Counted from the first letter of the stretch, positions 23,746 to 32,876 are shown. The stretch: 64,000 nt of DNA from Rubrobacter_D sp963840835 (GCA_963840835.1 CAWJAM010000003.1:1-64000), one strand, 5' to 3'. Notes: a model not told the origin generated them from the letters alone. Program-made: numbers and translations.

Positions 23746-25287
23746 ATGGCGTCCAGCACACCGGATCTCTCTAAGCAAGATTGGGCGGGAAGGGCCGAAG
23801 CGCTCGAACCCGATGGCCGGGCCTGGATCGGCGGCGGGTTTCGCGAGGCCGTCTCCGGCAGGCGCTTCCGGAACATCTCTCCCAGAGACGGGAGTGTGCT
23901 CGCCGAGGTGGCCGAGTGCGACGCGGCCGACGTGGACCTCGCGGTCGCATCCGCCAGGGAGGCCTTCGAGGACGGCCGGTGGGCCAACAAGGCCCCGGCC
24001 GATCGCAAGGAGGTGCTGCTCCGGCTCGCCGGCCTGATTGAGGAGAACCTCGAGGAGCTGGCGCTCGTCGAGTCGCTGGACGTGGGCAAGCCTATAGGGG
24101 ACGCGCTCTCCGTCGACGTGCCGGGGGCGGCAGGCTACTTCAGGTGGTTCGCCGAGGCGATAGACAAGCGCTACGGCGAGGTCGCGCCCACCGGCGCGAA
24201 CTCCCTGGCGCTCATCACGCGGGAGCCGTTCGGCGTCGTGGCCGCGGTGGTGCCGTGGAACTACCCGCTCATCATAACCGCCTGGAAGGCCGCGCCGGCC
24301 CTCGCCACCGGCAACTCCGTCGTGCTCAAGCCAGCCGAGCAGTCCCCGCTCACGGCGCTGATGCTCGCGCGGCTGGCCGCCGAGGCCGGGGTGCCCGACG
24401 GCGTGTTCAACGTCGTGCCGGGTTACGGGCCGACGGCGGGCGCGGCGCTCGGCAGGCACCGGGACGTGGGCAAGCTGACCTTCACAGGCTCGACGGAGGT
24501 CGGGAAGGCCTTCCTGCGCTACGCGGGGGAGTCGAACATGAAGTCCGTGTCTCTGGAGTGCGGGGGGAAGAGCCCGCAGGTCGTATTCGCGGACGTGCCG
24601 GACCTGCGCGAGGCCGCTTCCAGTATCGCCTCTGGCATCTTCTTCAACGCGGGGCAGACCTGCCACGCGGGCTCCCGTCTGCTAGTGGACCGCGCCGTCA
24701 AGGACGAGCTTCTGGACGAGATCTCGAAGATCGCGGGCGGAATGCAACCCAAAGACCCGCTGGACGCGACCGCCAAGATGGGCGCGGTGGTCGACGAGAA
24801 GCAGCTCGAGCGGATCCTCGGCTACGTCGAGGTCGGCAAGCAAGAAGGGGCGACGCTCGGGGTGGGAGGCGAGCGGGTCCTCGAACACAGCGGCGGCTTC
24901 TACGTCCAGCCGACCGTCTTCGAGAACGTCGGGCAGGAGATGCGCATAGCCAACGAGGAGATCTTCGGCCCCGTCCTCAGCGTGCTGGACTTCGACGGAG
25001 AGCGTGACGCCGTCTCGCTCGCGAACTCCACAAAGTACGGCCTCGCGGCCTCCGTGTGGACCTCGGACGTGACCCGCGCCCACCGCGCGGCGAAGGCTAT
25101 CCGGGCCGGCACGGTGTGGGTCAACTCCTTCGACGCCGCCGACGTAACGGTGCCTTTCGGGGGTTTCGGCGAGTCGGGCTACGGCCGGGACAAGTCCCTC
25201 CACGCCCTGGAGCAGTACGAGCAACTCAAGACCACCTGGATAGACCTGACCAACCGACGAGCAAAACCCGGAGGCGCGCCGGCGTAA
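23746..25287 (+). CDS. NAD(P)-dependent aldehyde dehydrogenase
   Basis: 513 residues from ATG 23746, preceded by GGGAAGGAG. Oxidises an aldehyde to the acid through a covalent thioester. Signatures: VVPWNYPL and NSVVLKPAEQSPL (cofactor binding), FTGSTEVGKAFL (Rossmann turn), catalytic Glu in LECGGKSPQ, catalytic Cys in NAGQTCHAGSR, and EEIFGPVLSV. Closest in style to betaine-aldehyde/gamma-aminobutyraldehyde dehydrogenases. It lies in a catabolic cluster with an enolase-superfamily enzyme and an iron alcohol dehydrogenase; a betaine-aldehyde role next to the betaine/choline transporter is possible but unproven. Confidence 0.92.
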   Translation: MASSTPDLSKQDWAGRAEALEPDGRAWIGGGFREAVSGRRFRNISPRDGSVLAEVAECDAADVDLAVASAREAFEDGRWANKAPADRKEVLLRLAGLIEENLEELALVESLDVGKPIGDALSVDVPGAAGYFRWFAEAIDKRYGEVAPTGANSLALITREPFGVVAAVVPWNYPLIITAWKAAPALATGNSVVLKPAEQSPLTALMLARLAAEAGVPDGVFNVVPGYGPTAGAALGRHRDVGKLTFTGSTEVGKAFLRYAGESNMKSVSLECGGKSPQVVFADVPDLREAASSIASGIFFNAGQTCHAGSRLLVDRAVKDELLDEISKIAGGMQPKDPLDATAKMGAVVDEKQLERILGYVEVGKQEGATLGVGGERVLEHSGGFYVQPTVFENVGQEMRIANEEIFGPVLSVLDFDGERDAVSLANSTKYGLAASVWTSDVTRAHRAAKAIRAGTVWVNSFDAADVTVPFGGFGESGYGRDKSLHALEQYEQLKTTWIDLTNRRAKPGGAPA

Positions 25288-25359
25288 CAGAGGACAAGAG
25301 CTTTGTATGCCACGAGCGTGCGACCGATAAGGACGCCCGGAGAACACGAGGAGGACACG

Positions 25360-25608
25360 TTGCAACGCATAGGCTTTATCGGATTGGGGAACATGGGGTT
25401 GCCCATGTGCAAAAATCTGGTCCGGGCGGGGTACGAGGTTAGCACCTTCGACCTGCTCGCGGAGGCGGTGGAGGAGGTCTTCGTCGGCGGGCAGCTCTCG
25501 GCCGTTCGGCTCGTCGAAGACGCCACGGGCACGCCCCTGCGGACGCCCGCCGGGAACGCGCTCGCCGGGAGCGCGGTTCCCGAAGGGGAGCTCACGTATG
25601 CTACTTAG
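25360..25608 (+). pseudogene. Chimeric remnant: 3-hydroxyisobutyrate dehydrogenase N-terminus plus unknown tail
   Basis: A good AGGAGG precedes TTG 25360. The first ~30 residues (RIGFIGLGNMGLPMCKNL, then AGYEVSTFDL) are the NAD-binding start of a beta-hydroxyacid dehydrogenase. The sequence then switches abruptly to VGGQLSAVRLVEDATG and an unrelated tail, ending after 82 residues where the family has about 290. The join, near 25470, looks like a deletion fusing two genes. Its stop overlaps the next ATG (25598), so it could still help couple translation. Confidence 0.6.
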
Positions 25609-26785
25609 CACCCGGCGCCTGGACCTGGACTTCGGCAGCCGCCTGAGCTTCGGCGTCGGGGCGGTTGACGGGATCGGGAACCTCGTCGGAGAGTGCGGCG
25701 GGAGGCGCGCTTTCGTCGTGACCGATCCGGGCGTGAGCAAGGCCGGCGTGACCGACTTGGTACGGCGAAGGGTCAAGGAGGGATCGGACAGCGCCGTGTT
25801 CGAGGGCGTCGCGCCCAACCCGACCACGCACGACGTCGAAAAAGGCGGCGTTGCGCTCGAGGAGTTCGGGACCGAGCAGACGGTGGTGGTCGCGGTGGGC
25901 GGCGGCTCCGCCATGGACGCGGCGAAGGCGATCTCCTTGTACGCGACCAACGGCGGGTCCGCGCGCGAACTCGCCGATCCGGGGAAGGAGATCCGTCCCG
26001 GTTTGCCCATCGTGGCGGTCCCCACAACCGCCGGCACCGCAGCGGAGACCAACGGCTTTGGCGTCATCACCGACCCCGTCGAGGAGCGGAAGTTCTACGT
26101 GGGCCACGACAGCGTCAAGCCGCGACGGTGCGTCCTCGACCCCGCCCTCACCGTGGGGTTACCGCCGGCCATCACGGCCGCCACCGGCGTAGACGCCATG
26201 ACCCACGCCCTGGAGGCGCTGATGTCGCGCAACGCCAACCCGGTGGCCGACGGGCTCGCGCTGCGGGCCATCGGGATGGTCGCCGCCTGGCTGCTTACGG
26301 CCGTTGGTCATGGGGAGAACATCGAGGCGAGGTCCCAGATGCTCCTGGCATCCAACGTCGCGGGGCAGGCGTTCGCCACCGGCACGGGCCTGGGGCTCTG
26401 CCACGCCATCGCGCACCCGCTCGGTGCGAGGCTCGGCGTGCCGCACGGCGTCGCCATCGCGGGCGTGCTGGCCGAAGTGATGCGATTCAACCTGCCCGTG
26501 AGCGCGGAGAAGATCGCCCTGGCCGCCTGCTCGCTCGGCGTGGCGGAGGGCTCGGCATCGTCCGAGGCCAACGCGAGGGCGGCCGTAGGCGCGGTGGAGA
26601 GCATCGTCGCCGAGGCCCTAGGCGACGACGTCCTGTCAGGCGTCGTGCCGTCCCGCGGGATGCTAGACACGATCGTCGGGGACGCCCTGGCCGATCCCGT
26701 GATCGACAACACGCCACGCATGCCCACGGCCGAGCAGGTGGAGGGCATCCTGTCGAGGACGGTGGGTAGCGCCGATACGGCGTAG
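25598..26785 (+). CDS. Iron-containing (group III) alcohol dehydrogenase
   Basis: 395 residues. NAD-binding GGGSAMDAAKAISL, nucleotide site PTTAGTAAE, and iron ligands in GVDAMTHALEAL (Asp region and His), GLGLCHAIAHPLGA (His) and VPHGVA (His). This family reduces or oxidises short alcohols, diols, glycerol-like compounds or hydroxyacid semialdehydes. Overlaps the truncated dehydrogenase upstream by 11 nt and closes the plus-strand catabolic run, after which transcription converges with the osmoprotectant operon. Confidence 0.9.
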   Translation: MLLSTRRLDLDFGSRLSFGVGAVDGIGNLVGECGGRRAFVVTDPGVSKAGVTDLVRRRVKEGSDSAVFEGVAPNPTTHDVEKGGVALEEFGTEQTVVVAVGGGSAMDAAKAISLYATNGGSARELADPGKEIRPGLPIVAVPTTAGTAAETNGFGVITDPVEERKFYVGHDSVKPRRCVLDPALTVGLPPAITAATGVDAMTHALEALMSRNANPVADGLALRAIGMVAAWLLTAVGHGENIEARSQMLLASNVAGQAFATGTGLGLCHAIAHPLGARLGVPHGVAIAGVLAEVMRFNLPVSAEKIALAACSLGVAEGSASSEANARAAVGAVESIVAEALGDDVLSGVVPSRGMLDTIVGDALADPVIDNTPRMPTAEQVEGILSRTVGSADTA

Positions 26786-26937
26786 GCCGAAGACCGGGTG
26801 CGGCGGTGCGCGGACCCGCGAGCGGGCCGAGCGGGGCAGGGCAGGTACACGGCTCCGGCTCCTCTTTTCCTGACGGTTTACGGGATACCATAATCCCAGC
26901 TTCTCGTCGCCGTCCGATGGCTTCGGGGACGGGGAGA

Positions 26938-26966
26938 GGCCCGGGGCAAAGGAACGCCCGCGGGCC
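26938..26966 (-). terminator. GC-rich hairpin after the osmoprotectant operon
   Basis: GGCCCGGGGC (26938-26947) pairs, with one bulge, with GCCCGCGGGCC (26956-26966), 20 nt past the last stop of the minus-strand operon. No clear T tract. The rest of 26786-26985 shows no gene. Confidence 0.4.
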
Positions 26967-26985
26967 TTGTTGCGGACGGGCCCGT

Positions 26986-27929
26986 CTACTCCACGAAGCC
27001 GTTCTTGGAGAGCCACTCCTCGGCCACGTCCTCGGGGAGCTCGCCGTCGACGTCGACCTTGGCGTTCATCTGGGTCATCTCCTTGGTAGAGAGGGCCTTC
27101 GCTATGGGGTTGAAGAGCTTCTCGAGCTGCGGGCCGTACTGGTCGAAGGTCTCCTTGCGCACTTCGAGCGCCGGGTTGTAGATCGGGAAGAAGTTCTTGT
27201 CGTCCTTGATGAGCGTCAGGCCGAGACCTTCGATGCGGCCGTCCGTGGTGAACACTTCGCCGAAGTTGCAGGGGTTGCCCTTGTCAGTGCGCTCATAGAC
27301 TACGCCGGTGTCGAAGAGCGCGACGTTGTCCTGTGGGAACTGGAAGTCGTACTTCTTCTCGAGGCCAGGGAGCCCGTCGTCGCGCGAATTAAACTCGCTC
27401 TCCACGCAAACCGTCGCCTCGTCGGGGTTGTCCTGGACGAGGGCTTTCAGGTCGGAGAGCTTCTCGACGCCCACGTCCTCGTAGGCCTCTTCGCGGATCG
27501 CGAGGGCGTAGGTGTTGTTGAATGGGGCGGGGGCGAGAAGCTTCAGGTCGTTCTCTTTGAGGTCGGCCTTCGCAGCGGCCTCGTACTGTTTCTGGCTATC
27601 CGGGATCGGCTCGGTGTTGCCCAGGTGGCTGATCCAGATCGTCCCGGTGTACTCCCAGTACATGTCTATGTCGCCGTTGATAAGGGCCTGCCGGGTCGCG
27701 TCGGTACCGGCCAGCCCGATCTGGTCCTCCACGTTTGCCCCGGCGTTTTCGAGGGCCTGGAACGTGATGTAGCCCAGGATCAACTGCTCGGTGAAGTCCT
27801 TGGAGCCGACGACCAGGCTGGCGTCGGAGAGGTCCACGCTACTGCTACTCCCCCGCCCCCTCCGCAGCCCGCGGCCACCATCGCCACCATTGCCAGAACG
27901 CCGACCATTCGCAACACGGCCTTGCTCAC
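26986..27929 (-). CDS. Osmoprotectant (betaine/choline-type) ABC substrate-binding lipoprotein, apparent frameshift
   Basis: The mature part (from GTG 27837) is a type II binding protein of the OpuCC/ProX-like QAT family: LVVGSKDFTEQLILG, DMYWEYTGTI, YALAIREEAYE, and the late VYNPALEVRKET-like segment. Upstream, GTG 27929 with GGGAGG encodes a lipoprotein signal (VLAMVAMVAAGCGG with lipobox Ala-Ala-Gly-Cys) but in another frame. One extra G in the GGGGGCGGGGG run (about 27848-27862) would join them through a GSSSS linker. So this is a sequence error in a homopolymer or a recent inactivating indel. Last gene of the transporter operon. Confidence 0.85.
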
Positions 27930-27966
27930 TAAACGATCCTCCCTTTTCGCTTACGTTCCAAAAGTA

Positions 27967-28794
27967 CTACAGTCCCCTGGGCTTCAAGACGTCCTCCGCG
28001 ATACCGGCCAGGTAGTCGATGCTCAGGGCCAGCACGGCGGTGAGGATAGAGCCCACGATCAGGATGGGGTCGCGGGCCGTCTTGATCCCTGTGTTGATGA
28101 TGTCGCCCATCCCGCCCGCGTTGATGAACGTCGCCAGCGTCGCCGTACCGACCACGATTATGAGGGCCGTCCTGATGCCGGCGAGCATGATGGGGATCGC
28201 GAGCGGCAACTCTATCCTGAACAGCACTGCCGATTTGGTCATGCCCATCCCGCGGGCGGCCTCTACCGTTGAACGGTCCACCTGCTTTATCCCCACGATC
28301 GTGTTGCTCAGGACCGGCAGGAAAGCGTAGAGTACGAGTGCGAAGACCGCCACCGAAGGACCGAACCTGCCCAGGAGTATGGCGATCAGGATCAATACGC
28401 CAATGGACGGTATCGCTTGCCCCGTGCTCGCCACGGCGGTTATGTAGGGCGCGACCTTACCGAACGCGGGCCTGGTCAATATTACCCCCGCCGTTACGGC
28501 CAGGACCACCACGATAAGCGTGGCGGCGCCGGTGATCTCCAGGTGCCGGATCAGGCTCCCAAGGATGACCTCCCGGTTGATGGAGCGCCGCTCTATGCTG
28601 TCGAGGGTGAGGGTGCCGAGCCAGAGGTAAAGCCCGACGCATACCGCCACGAGGAACACCGGCATAACGAGGTAACGCGCCAGTGTTCTACCGGTTCCCG
28701 TGCCCTTGCCAGTTTTGCCGGACGGCCCGGGGGTCTGCGGGGCCGGGCCGGCCTCGGGAGGGGCAGCATCCCTCTGCCGCTCGGTGCTCCTCAC
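27967..28794 (-). CDS. Osmoprotectant ABC transporter permease
   Basis: 275 residues. A Pro/Gly-rich cytoplasmic tail (about 40 residues) precedes six helices. The permease-ATPase coupling loop is readable as EAARGMGMTKSAVLFRIELPLAIP (EAA motif), with QAIPSIGVL and ATFINAGGMGDII typical of OpuCB/OpuCD. It overlaps the ATPase gene stop by 4 nt (ATGA). The second permease of the operon lies upstream of the ATPase, giving the usual permease-ATPase-permease-binding protein set. Confidence 0.92.
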   Translation of the reverse strand: MRSTERQRDAAPPEAGPAPQTPGPSGKTGKGTGTGRTLARYLVMPVFLVAVCVGLYLWLGTLTLDSIERRSINREVILGSLIRHLEITGAATLIVVVLAVTAGVILTRPAFGKVAPYITAVASTGQAIPSIGVLILIAILLGRFGPSVAVFALVLYAFLPVLSNTIVGIKQVDRSTVEAARGMGMTKSAVLFRIELPLAIPIMLAGIRTALIIVVGTATLATFINAGGMGDIINTGIKTARDPILIVGSILTAVLALSIDYLAGIAEDVLKPRGL

Positions 28795-29975
28795 GCGCTC
28801 TCGCCTACGCGGTTCTCCTCGGGCCTCATCTCCTCAATGGCCTGAAGGACCGCCCCGAAGTCGACGATGCTCTCGTAGCGGCCGTCCTCGTCTACGACGA
28901 TGGCGGAGCCTTTGTAGGAGGTGATCATGGTGTCGAGCGTCTCGTACAGGCTGGACTTGCCCTCCACGATGGCGACCGCTGGCCACCCGGCGTTCTTGAG
29001 CGGGACGCCATTCAACTCCAGCTCCTTGGCGCCGACCCACCGCTTGGGCTTGCGCTGCTCGTCGAGCAGGAGCACGTAGTCCTTGCCGGAACGGTGTAGC
29101 GTATTCAGCACCTCGGTGGGGCTGTCCGTGAGTTGGGCGACCGGCCACTCGCTCGTCTTTATGTCCCCAACCTTGCTCAGGCTCAGGCGCTTGAGGGAGG
29201 CCCCCGCCCCTATAAAGTCCTCGACGTACTCATCGGCGGGGTCGGTGAGGATACGCTCCGGGGTGTCGTACTGGGCTATGACGGACTGCTCGCGCAGGAT
29301 GGCTATTCTATCGCCCATCTTTATCGCCTCGTCTATGTCGTGGGTGACGAAGACGATGGTCTTGTGTATCTCCTCCTGCAACCTCAAGAACTCGTCCTGC
29401 AGCCCCTCGCGGGTGATGGGGTCCACGGCGCCGAAAGGCTCGTCCATTAGCATGATCGGGGGGTCCGCGGCCATCGCGCGGGCCACCCCGACCCTCTGGC
29501 GCTGGCCACCGGATAGCTCCTTAGGGTGGCGGTCCCGGTAGGAGCGGTCCATGCCAACCGTCTCTAGAAGCTCGTCCACGCGGGCGTTCGTGCGTCCCTT
29601 GTCCCAGCCGAGCATCCGCGGGACCGTGGCGATGTTGCTGGCGATGGTCATGTGGGGAAATAGGCCTATCTGCTGGATCACGTACCCGATCCGGCGTCTG
29701 AGCTTGTCCGGGTTGGTCGTAGTCACGTCCTCGCCGTCGAGGAAGATCCGGCCGCCCGTAGGCTCGATGATGCGGTTGATCATCTTCATCGTCGTGGTCT
29801 TGCCGCAACCGCTCGGCCCCACGAAGACGACTATCTCACCCTCGTAGATGTCCATAGAGAGGTCGTCTACCGCCGGTTCGGTCTGCCCCGGGAACGTTTT
29901 GGAAAGGTTCTCTAGCCGGATCATGGCCTTCCTGCCGCTACCGCCTGCCCTGTCGTTTTCCGCTACGTCCATCAA
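28791..29975 (-). CDS. Osmoprotectant ABC transporter ATPase with CBS domains
   Basis: 394 residues. ATPase core: Walker A VGPSGCGKTTT, Q-loop YVIQQIGLFPHMT, signature LSGGQRQRVGVARAM, Walker B IMLMDEPFGAVD, switch FVTHDIDEA. The C-terminal ~120 residues (from about residue 270) form a CBS pair (SPTEVLNTLHRSGKDYVLLL, and LYETLDTMITSYKGSAIVV), which in OpuA-type transporters senses ionic strength or c-di-AMP. Overlaps both flanking permease genes by 4 nt, so stoichiometric expression is expected. Confidence 0.93.
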   Translation of the reverse strand: MMDVAENDRAGGSGRKAMIRLENLSKTFPGQTEPAVDDLSMDIYEGEIVVFVGPSGCGKTTTMKMINRIIEPTGGRIFLDGEDVTTTNPDKLRRRIGYVIQQIGLFPHMTIASNIATVPRMLGWDKGRTNARVDELLETVGMDRSYRDRHPKELSGGQRQRVGVARAMAADPPIMLMDEPFGAVDPITREGLQDEFLRLQEEIHKTIVFVTHDIDEAIKMGDRIAILREQSVIAQYDTPERILTDPADEYVEDFIGAGASLKRLSLSKVGDIKTSEWPVAQLTDSPTEVLNTLHRSGKDYVLLLDEQRKPKRWVGAKELELNGVPLKNAGWPAVAIVEGKSSLYETLDTMITSYKGSAIVVDEDGRYESIVDFGAVLQAIEEMRPEENRVGESA

Positions 29976-30634
29976 TTCAACCCCTTCGAAGTAGTGAACC
30001 TGCTGAGCACCGCGAACAGCACCTCGAACACCAGCGCCAAGACGATGATGCCGAGCATCCCGCCCAACACCAGGTTGAGGGAGTTCGCGCCGCCGATGCG
30101 GCTGAGGCCAGAGAAGATGTCTCCGCCGAGCCCCGGGCCGTTAACGTAGGCGGCGATGGCCGCGATGCCAAGGATCAAGAGCGCCGAGACCCGGATGCCC
30201 GCGATGATTACAGGCCACGCGAGCGGCATCTCTATCTTCATGAGCACCTGCCGGTCGCTGAGGCCCATCCCCTTCGCGGACTCCCTGATCGCAGGGTCGA
30301 CGGATTGCAGGCCCGTGATGGTGTTCCGCAGGATGGAGAGAACCGCGTACGCCGAGAGCACCACCATGGTCGGCAGGAAGCCGAGCCCGAGGAACGGGAA
30401 CAAAACGCCTACGATCGTGAACAGCGCGAACGACGGGATCGTCAGTGTCGTCGAGGCGACGGCCAGCGCTACCTGTGCCGCCGCCGGACGCCGATACGTG
30501 AGGACCCCGACCGAGACACCGATCACGGTCGCTATGAACAGCGAGACCAGCACGACCTGCGCGTGCTCGATGGACAGCTCCAGCAGGTCGTCCCAGCGTG
30601 ACCCCAGGTACTCGAAGAACCCCATGCTGTTCAC
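29972..30634 (-). CDS. Osmoprotectant ABC transporter permease (first gene of operon)
   Basis: 220 residues starting at GTG 30634, which follows AGGAGG by 9 nt; longer readings to 30685 lack support. About six helices with the coupling loop ESAKGMGLSDRQVLMKIEMPLAWPV and AAYVNGPGLGGDIFSGL near the end, as in OpuCB/ProW-like QAT permeases. Begins the minus-strand operon. A 12-bp tandem direct repeat lies just upstream of its leader. Confidence 0.92.
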   Translation of the reverse strand: MNSMGFFEYLGSRWDDLLELSIEHAQVVLVSLFIATVIGVSVGVLTYRRPAAAQVALAVASTTLTIPSFALFTIVGVLFPFLGLGFLPTMVVLSAYAVLSILRNTITGLQSVDPAIRESAKGMGLSDRQVLMKIEMPLAWPVIIAGIRVSALLILGIAAIAAYVNGPGLGGDIFSGLSRIGGANSLNLVLGGMLGIIVLALVFEVLFAVLSRFTTSKGLN

Positions 30635-30668
30635 GTCGAAACACCTCCTAGCACGTCGCCGTGCGTTC

Positions 30669-30692
30669 CGCATACGCGATCGCATACGCGGT
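30669..30692 (-). promoter_or_regulatory. Tandem 12-bp direct repeat upstream of the transporter operon
   Basis: CGCATACGCGAT (30669-30680) followed directly by CGCATACGCGGT (30681-30692), 35 nt before the start codon and next to an AT-rich stretch (ATGCATAATCATCTCATATTA) that could hold the promoter. A regulator site is inferred from repetition and position only. Confidence 0.4.
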
Positions 30693-30750
30693 CATGCATA
30701 ATCATCTCATATTACCAGCGGGACGCCTCGCGCGTCCACTCCCGGGGGGA

Positions 30751-31070
30751 CGTGCTCGATGGACTCCTACCGGTGCGTCCGCAACGCCCGCGTCCTGCGC
30801 GGCCTGGTCTATGGTGCCCTCGAACTGCGAGCATGAGTCGGTCATCTCCTGAAATTGTGCTGCGCGTCGGGCGGAAGCTGCTGCATGGAGTCCTGAAGCT
30901 GCGCGGCATCGCTCTACATCTGGCCCTTGATGCGGCCCATCGACTGTGCGAAGAAATCCTGTGCCTTATCAAGGTACTGCTCGTCCTGCGTCCGCTGCTC
31001 CTGATGTGCCTCCTGATCCAGTTCTCTGGGTTGAAGCTGCGGTACTTTCCGAGGCACCCGGCGAGATACG
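30751..31070 (-). pseudogene. Decayed helical protein gene
   Basis: On the minus strand the translation LDQEAHQEQRTQDEQYL, then DKAQDFFAQSMGRIKGQM, is interrupted by a TAG at 30914-30916, continues as SDAAQLQDSMQQLPPDAQ, hits a TGA, and picks up in another frame as EMTDSCSQFEGTIDQAAQDAGVADAPV. The amino-acid style is consistent across the breaks (Gln-rich amphipathic helices), so this is probably one dead gene rather than chance. Family unknown. Confidence 0.45.
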
Positions 31071-31604
31071 GTCAGAGCACTCCCCGCCAAAGCTGCTGAC
31101 CGATAACCTCGATAACTTCAGTAACCGAGCTGATAGTCACCGCCTGAGTATCCCTTCGACCCCAAAAGATGAGGCTACTCTCACTCTTTCTTTTGCTCCG
31201 GCGCTCCCCTGCTGAGGTTATCGCGGTTACCGAAGTATCGGATACCGAAGAGGCTACCCGTAGCCACCCGTGCAAGTGGAGACGACTTGATAACCTGGCT
31301 GGGTTACCGCTCACTCCACATTTCCTGCCTATGGTAGAGCTCGCCATCTTGCTTGATCCTTTGAGGAGCCTGTATTCCTTTACCCCTCAACCTCGTGACC
31401 ATCCCCAGTACCACCCGGTGGCGTCGAAAATGTTGAAGTGGTCGAGCAGCGCATCTAGTCGTCCCAAATTTTGGTTCCCCACCAGGAAACCCTCTAGCGC
31501 CTACCATCCGACAAGATCTCCACGGTAGCGCGGTCTAACCCCTTCAGGTTACGTCCCTATCCATGTCCTGCTCTCCCCAAGGTAGGGTACCCTCTCCGTA
31601 ACCT
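31071..31604. other. Lower-GC stretch without a supported gene
   Basis: Visibly less GC-rich than the rest of the window and full of GATAACC/GGTTATC and GGTAACC motifs (for example 31095-31110 and 31215-31310). A 43-codon minus-strand run, ALEGFLVGNQNLGRLDALL then DHFNIFDATGWYWGWS (about 31397-31530), and a 91-codon minus-strand frame (31072-31347) exist, but neither has a credible start or family. Probably mobile-element debris. Confidence 0.4.
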
Positions 31605-31632
31605 CGGGTGCCCGAGTATCGTCGGGCACCCG
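31605..31632. terminator. Perfect 11-bp hairpin
   Basis: CGGGTGCCCGA, loop GTATCG, TCGGGCACCCG. It lies 162 nt upstream of the tartrate-dehydrogenase-like gene. No T tract on either side, so terminator, attenuator or recombination-site roles are all possible. Confidence 0.4.
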
Positions 31633-31793
31633 GATGGATGTTATGCAGGGCGCTTCGGTTTCACCCAGAGGACCGTTGGGCGCCCGGAAAGCGGCTATCA
31701 TGATGCCCGTTCAGGGACCATCCGCAATTTCGCGCAGGTCCTAGGTGTGAAACCGAGGGAACCCCTCAAGACGAAGCTACAAGGAGATAGAGA

Positions 31794-32876
31794 TTGACTC
31801 ACGACATCGCGCTCATCCCCGGTGACGGGATCGGTAAAGAGGTCGTCGCCGAGGCCCGTAGGGTTCTGGAGCAGGCAGGGGAGATCTGGGGTTTTGCCTG
31901 CGAGTGGACCGAGTACGAATGGGGCTGCGAGTACTACGCTGAGACTGGACTCATGATGCCCGAGGACGGCTTGGAGAGACTCCGACAACACGACTCCATC
32001 TTCCTCGGAGCGGTGGGTTATCCGGGCGTTCCGGACGACGTCTCCCTGTGGGGACTGCTCATACCGATCCGGCGCACCTTCGAGCAGTACATCAACCTGA
32101 GGCCCGTGAAGCTCTTCGATGGCATTAGGAGTCCGCTCGCGGACGTAGGTCCCCAAGACATAGACCTCGTCGTGGTACGGGAGAATAACGAGGGGGAATA
32201 CTCGGAGATCGGCGGCCGGATGTACCGCGGGACCCCCCAGGAGATCGCGGTTCAGGAGTCGGTCTTCACCCGCCGGAGCGTGCGCAGGACCATAGAGTTC
32301 GCCTTCGCGCTGGCTAAAGGCCGCGAGGGCAGCGTGACCTCGGCGACGAAGTCCAATGGCATCATCCACACGATGCCGTTCTGGGACGAGATATTCGACG
32401 AAGTGGCCAGCGAGAATCTGGATATCGAGGCCGGGCAGTATCACATAGACGCCCTCTCGGCGGCGTTCGTGCTCAAGCCGGCGAGCCTGGACGTGGTGGT
32501 TGCCTCCAACCTCTTCGGCGACATCCTGAGTGACCTGGGCGCGGCGGTCGCCGGCAGCATCGGGATAGCCCCGTCCGCCAACCTGAATCCGGAGGGTGAG
32601 TACCCTTCGATGTTCGAGCCGGTCCACGGCTCGGCACCGGACATAGCCGGACAGGGGATCGCGAACCCCATAGGCCAGATCTGGTCCGCTGCGATGATGC
32701 TAGATCACCTCGGGCACGAAGACGCCGGAGCGGGCGTGGTCTCGGCCATCGAGCAGGTGCTCGGCGAGACGGAGGTCCGGACCCCAGATCTGAAGGGCTC
32801 GGCCACTACAAGCGAGGTGACCGATGCCATCCTCGGCGCTCTGGAGAAGATCCGCAGTGAGGACGCGAGGCAGTAG
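31794..32876 (+). CDS. Tartrate/D-malate-type NAD-dependent decarboxylating dehydrogenase
   Basis: 360 residues, beta-decarboxylating dehydrogenase family. Features: IALIPGDGIGKEVV, LWGLLIPIRRTFEQYINLRP (typical of TtuC/DmlA-type enzymes rather than LeuB), VVRENNEGEYSE, substrate/metal residues in NLFGDILSDLGAA (Asp ligands), and VHGSAPDIAGQGIANP. It could act on tartrate, D-malate or related 2-hydroxy acids. TTG 31794 follows AAGGAGA. A broken second copy of this family is split between 21.8 and 33.5 kb, so this intact one may be its functional replacement. Confidence 0.88.
   Translation: MTHDIALIPGDGIGKEVVAEARRVLEQAGEIWGFACEWTEYEWGCEYYAETGLMMPEDGLERLRQHDSIFLGAVGYPGVPDDVSLWGLLIPIRRTFEQYINLRPVKLFDGIRSPLADVGPQDIDLVVVRENNEGEYSEIGGRMYRGTPQEIAVQESVFTRRSVRRTIEFAFALAKGREGSVTSATKSNGIIHTMPFWDEIFDEVASENLDIEAGQYHIDALSAAFVLKPASLDVVVASNLFGDILSDLGAAVAGSIGIAPSANLNPEGEYPSMFEPVHGSAPDIAGQGIANPIGQIWSAAMMLDHLGHEDAGAGVVSAIEQVLGETEVRTPDLKGSATTSEVTDAILGALEKIRSEDARQ

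Noticed and set aside
31304..31530. Minus-strand run ending DHFNIFDATGWYWGWS
   Set aside because: Protein-like but only about 43 codons between stops and no family; left as part of the debris region.
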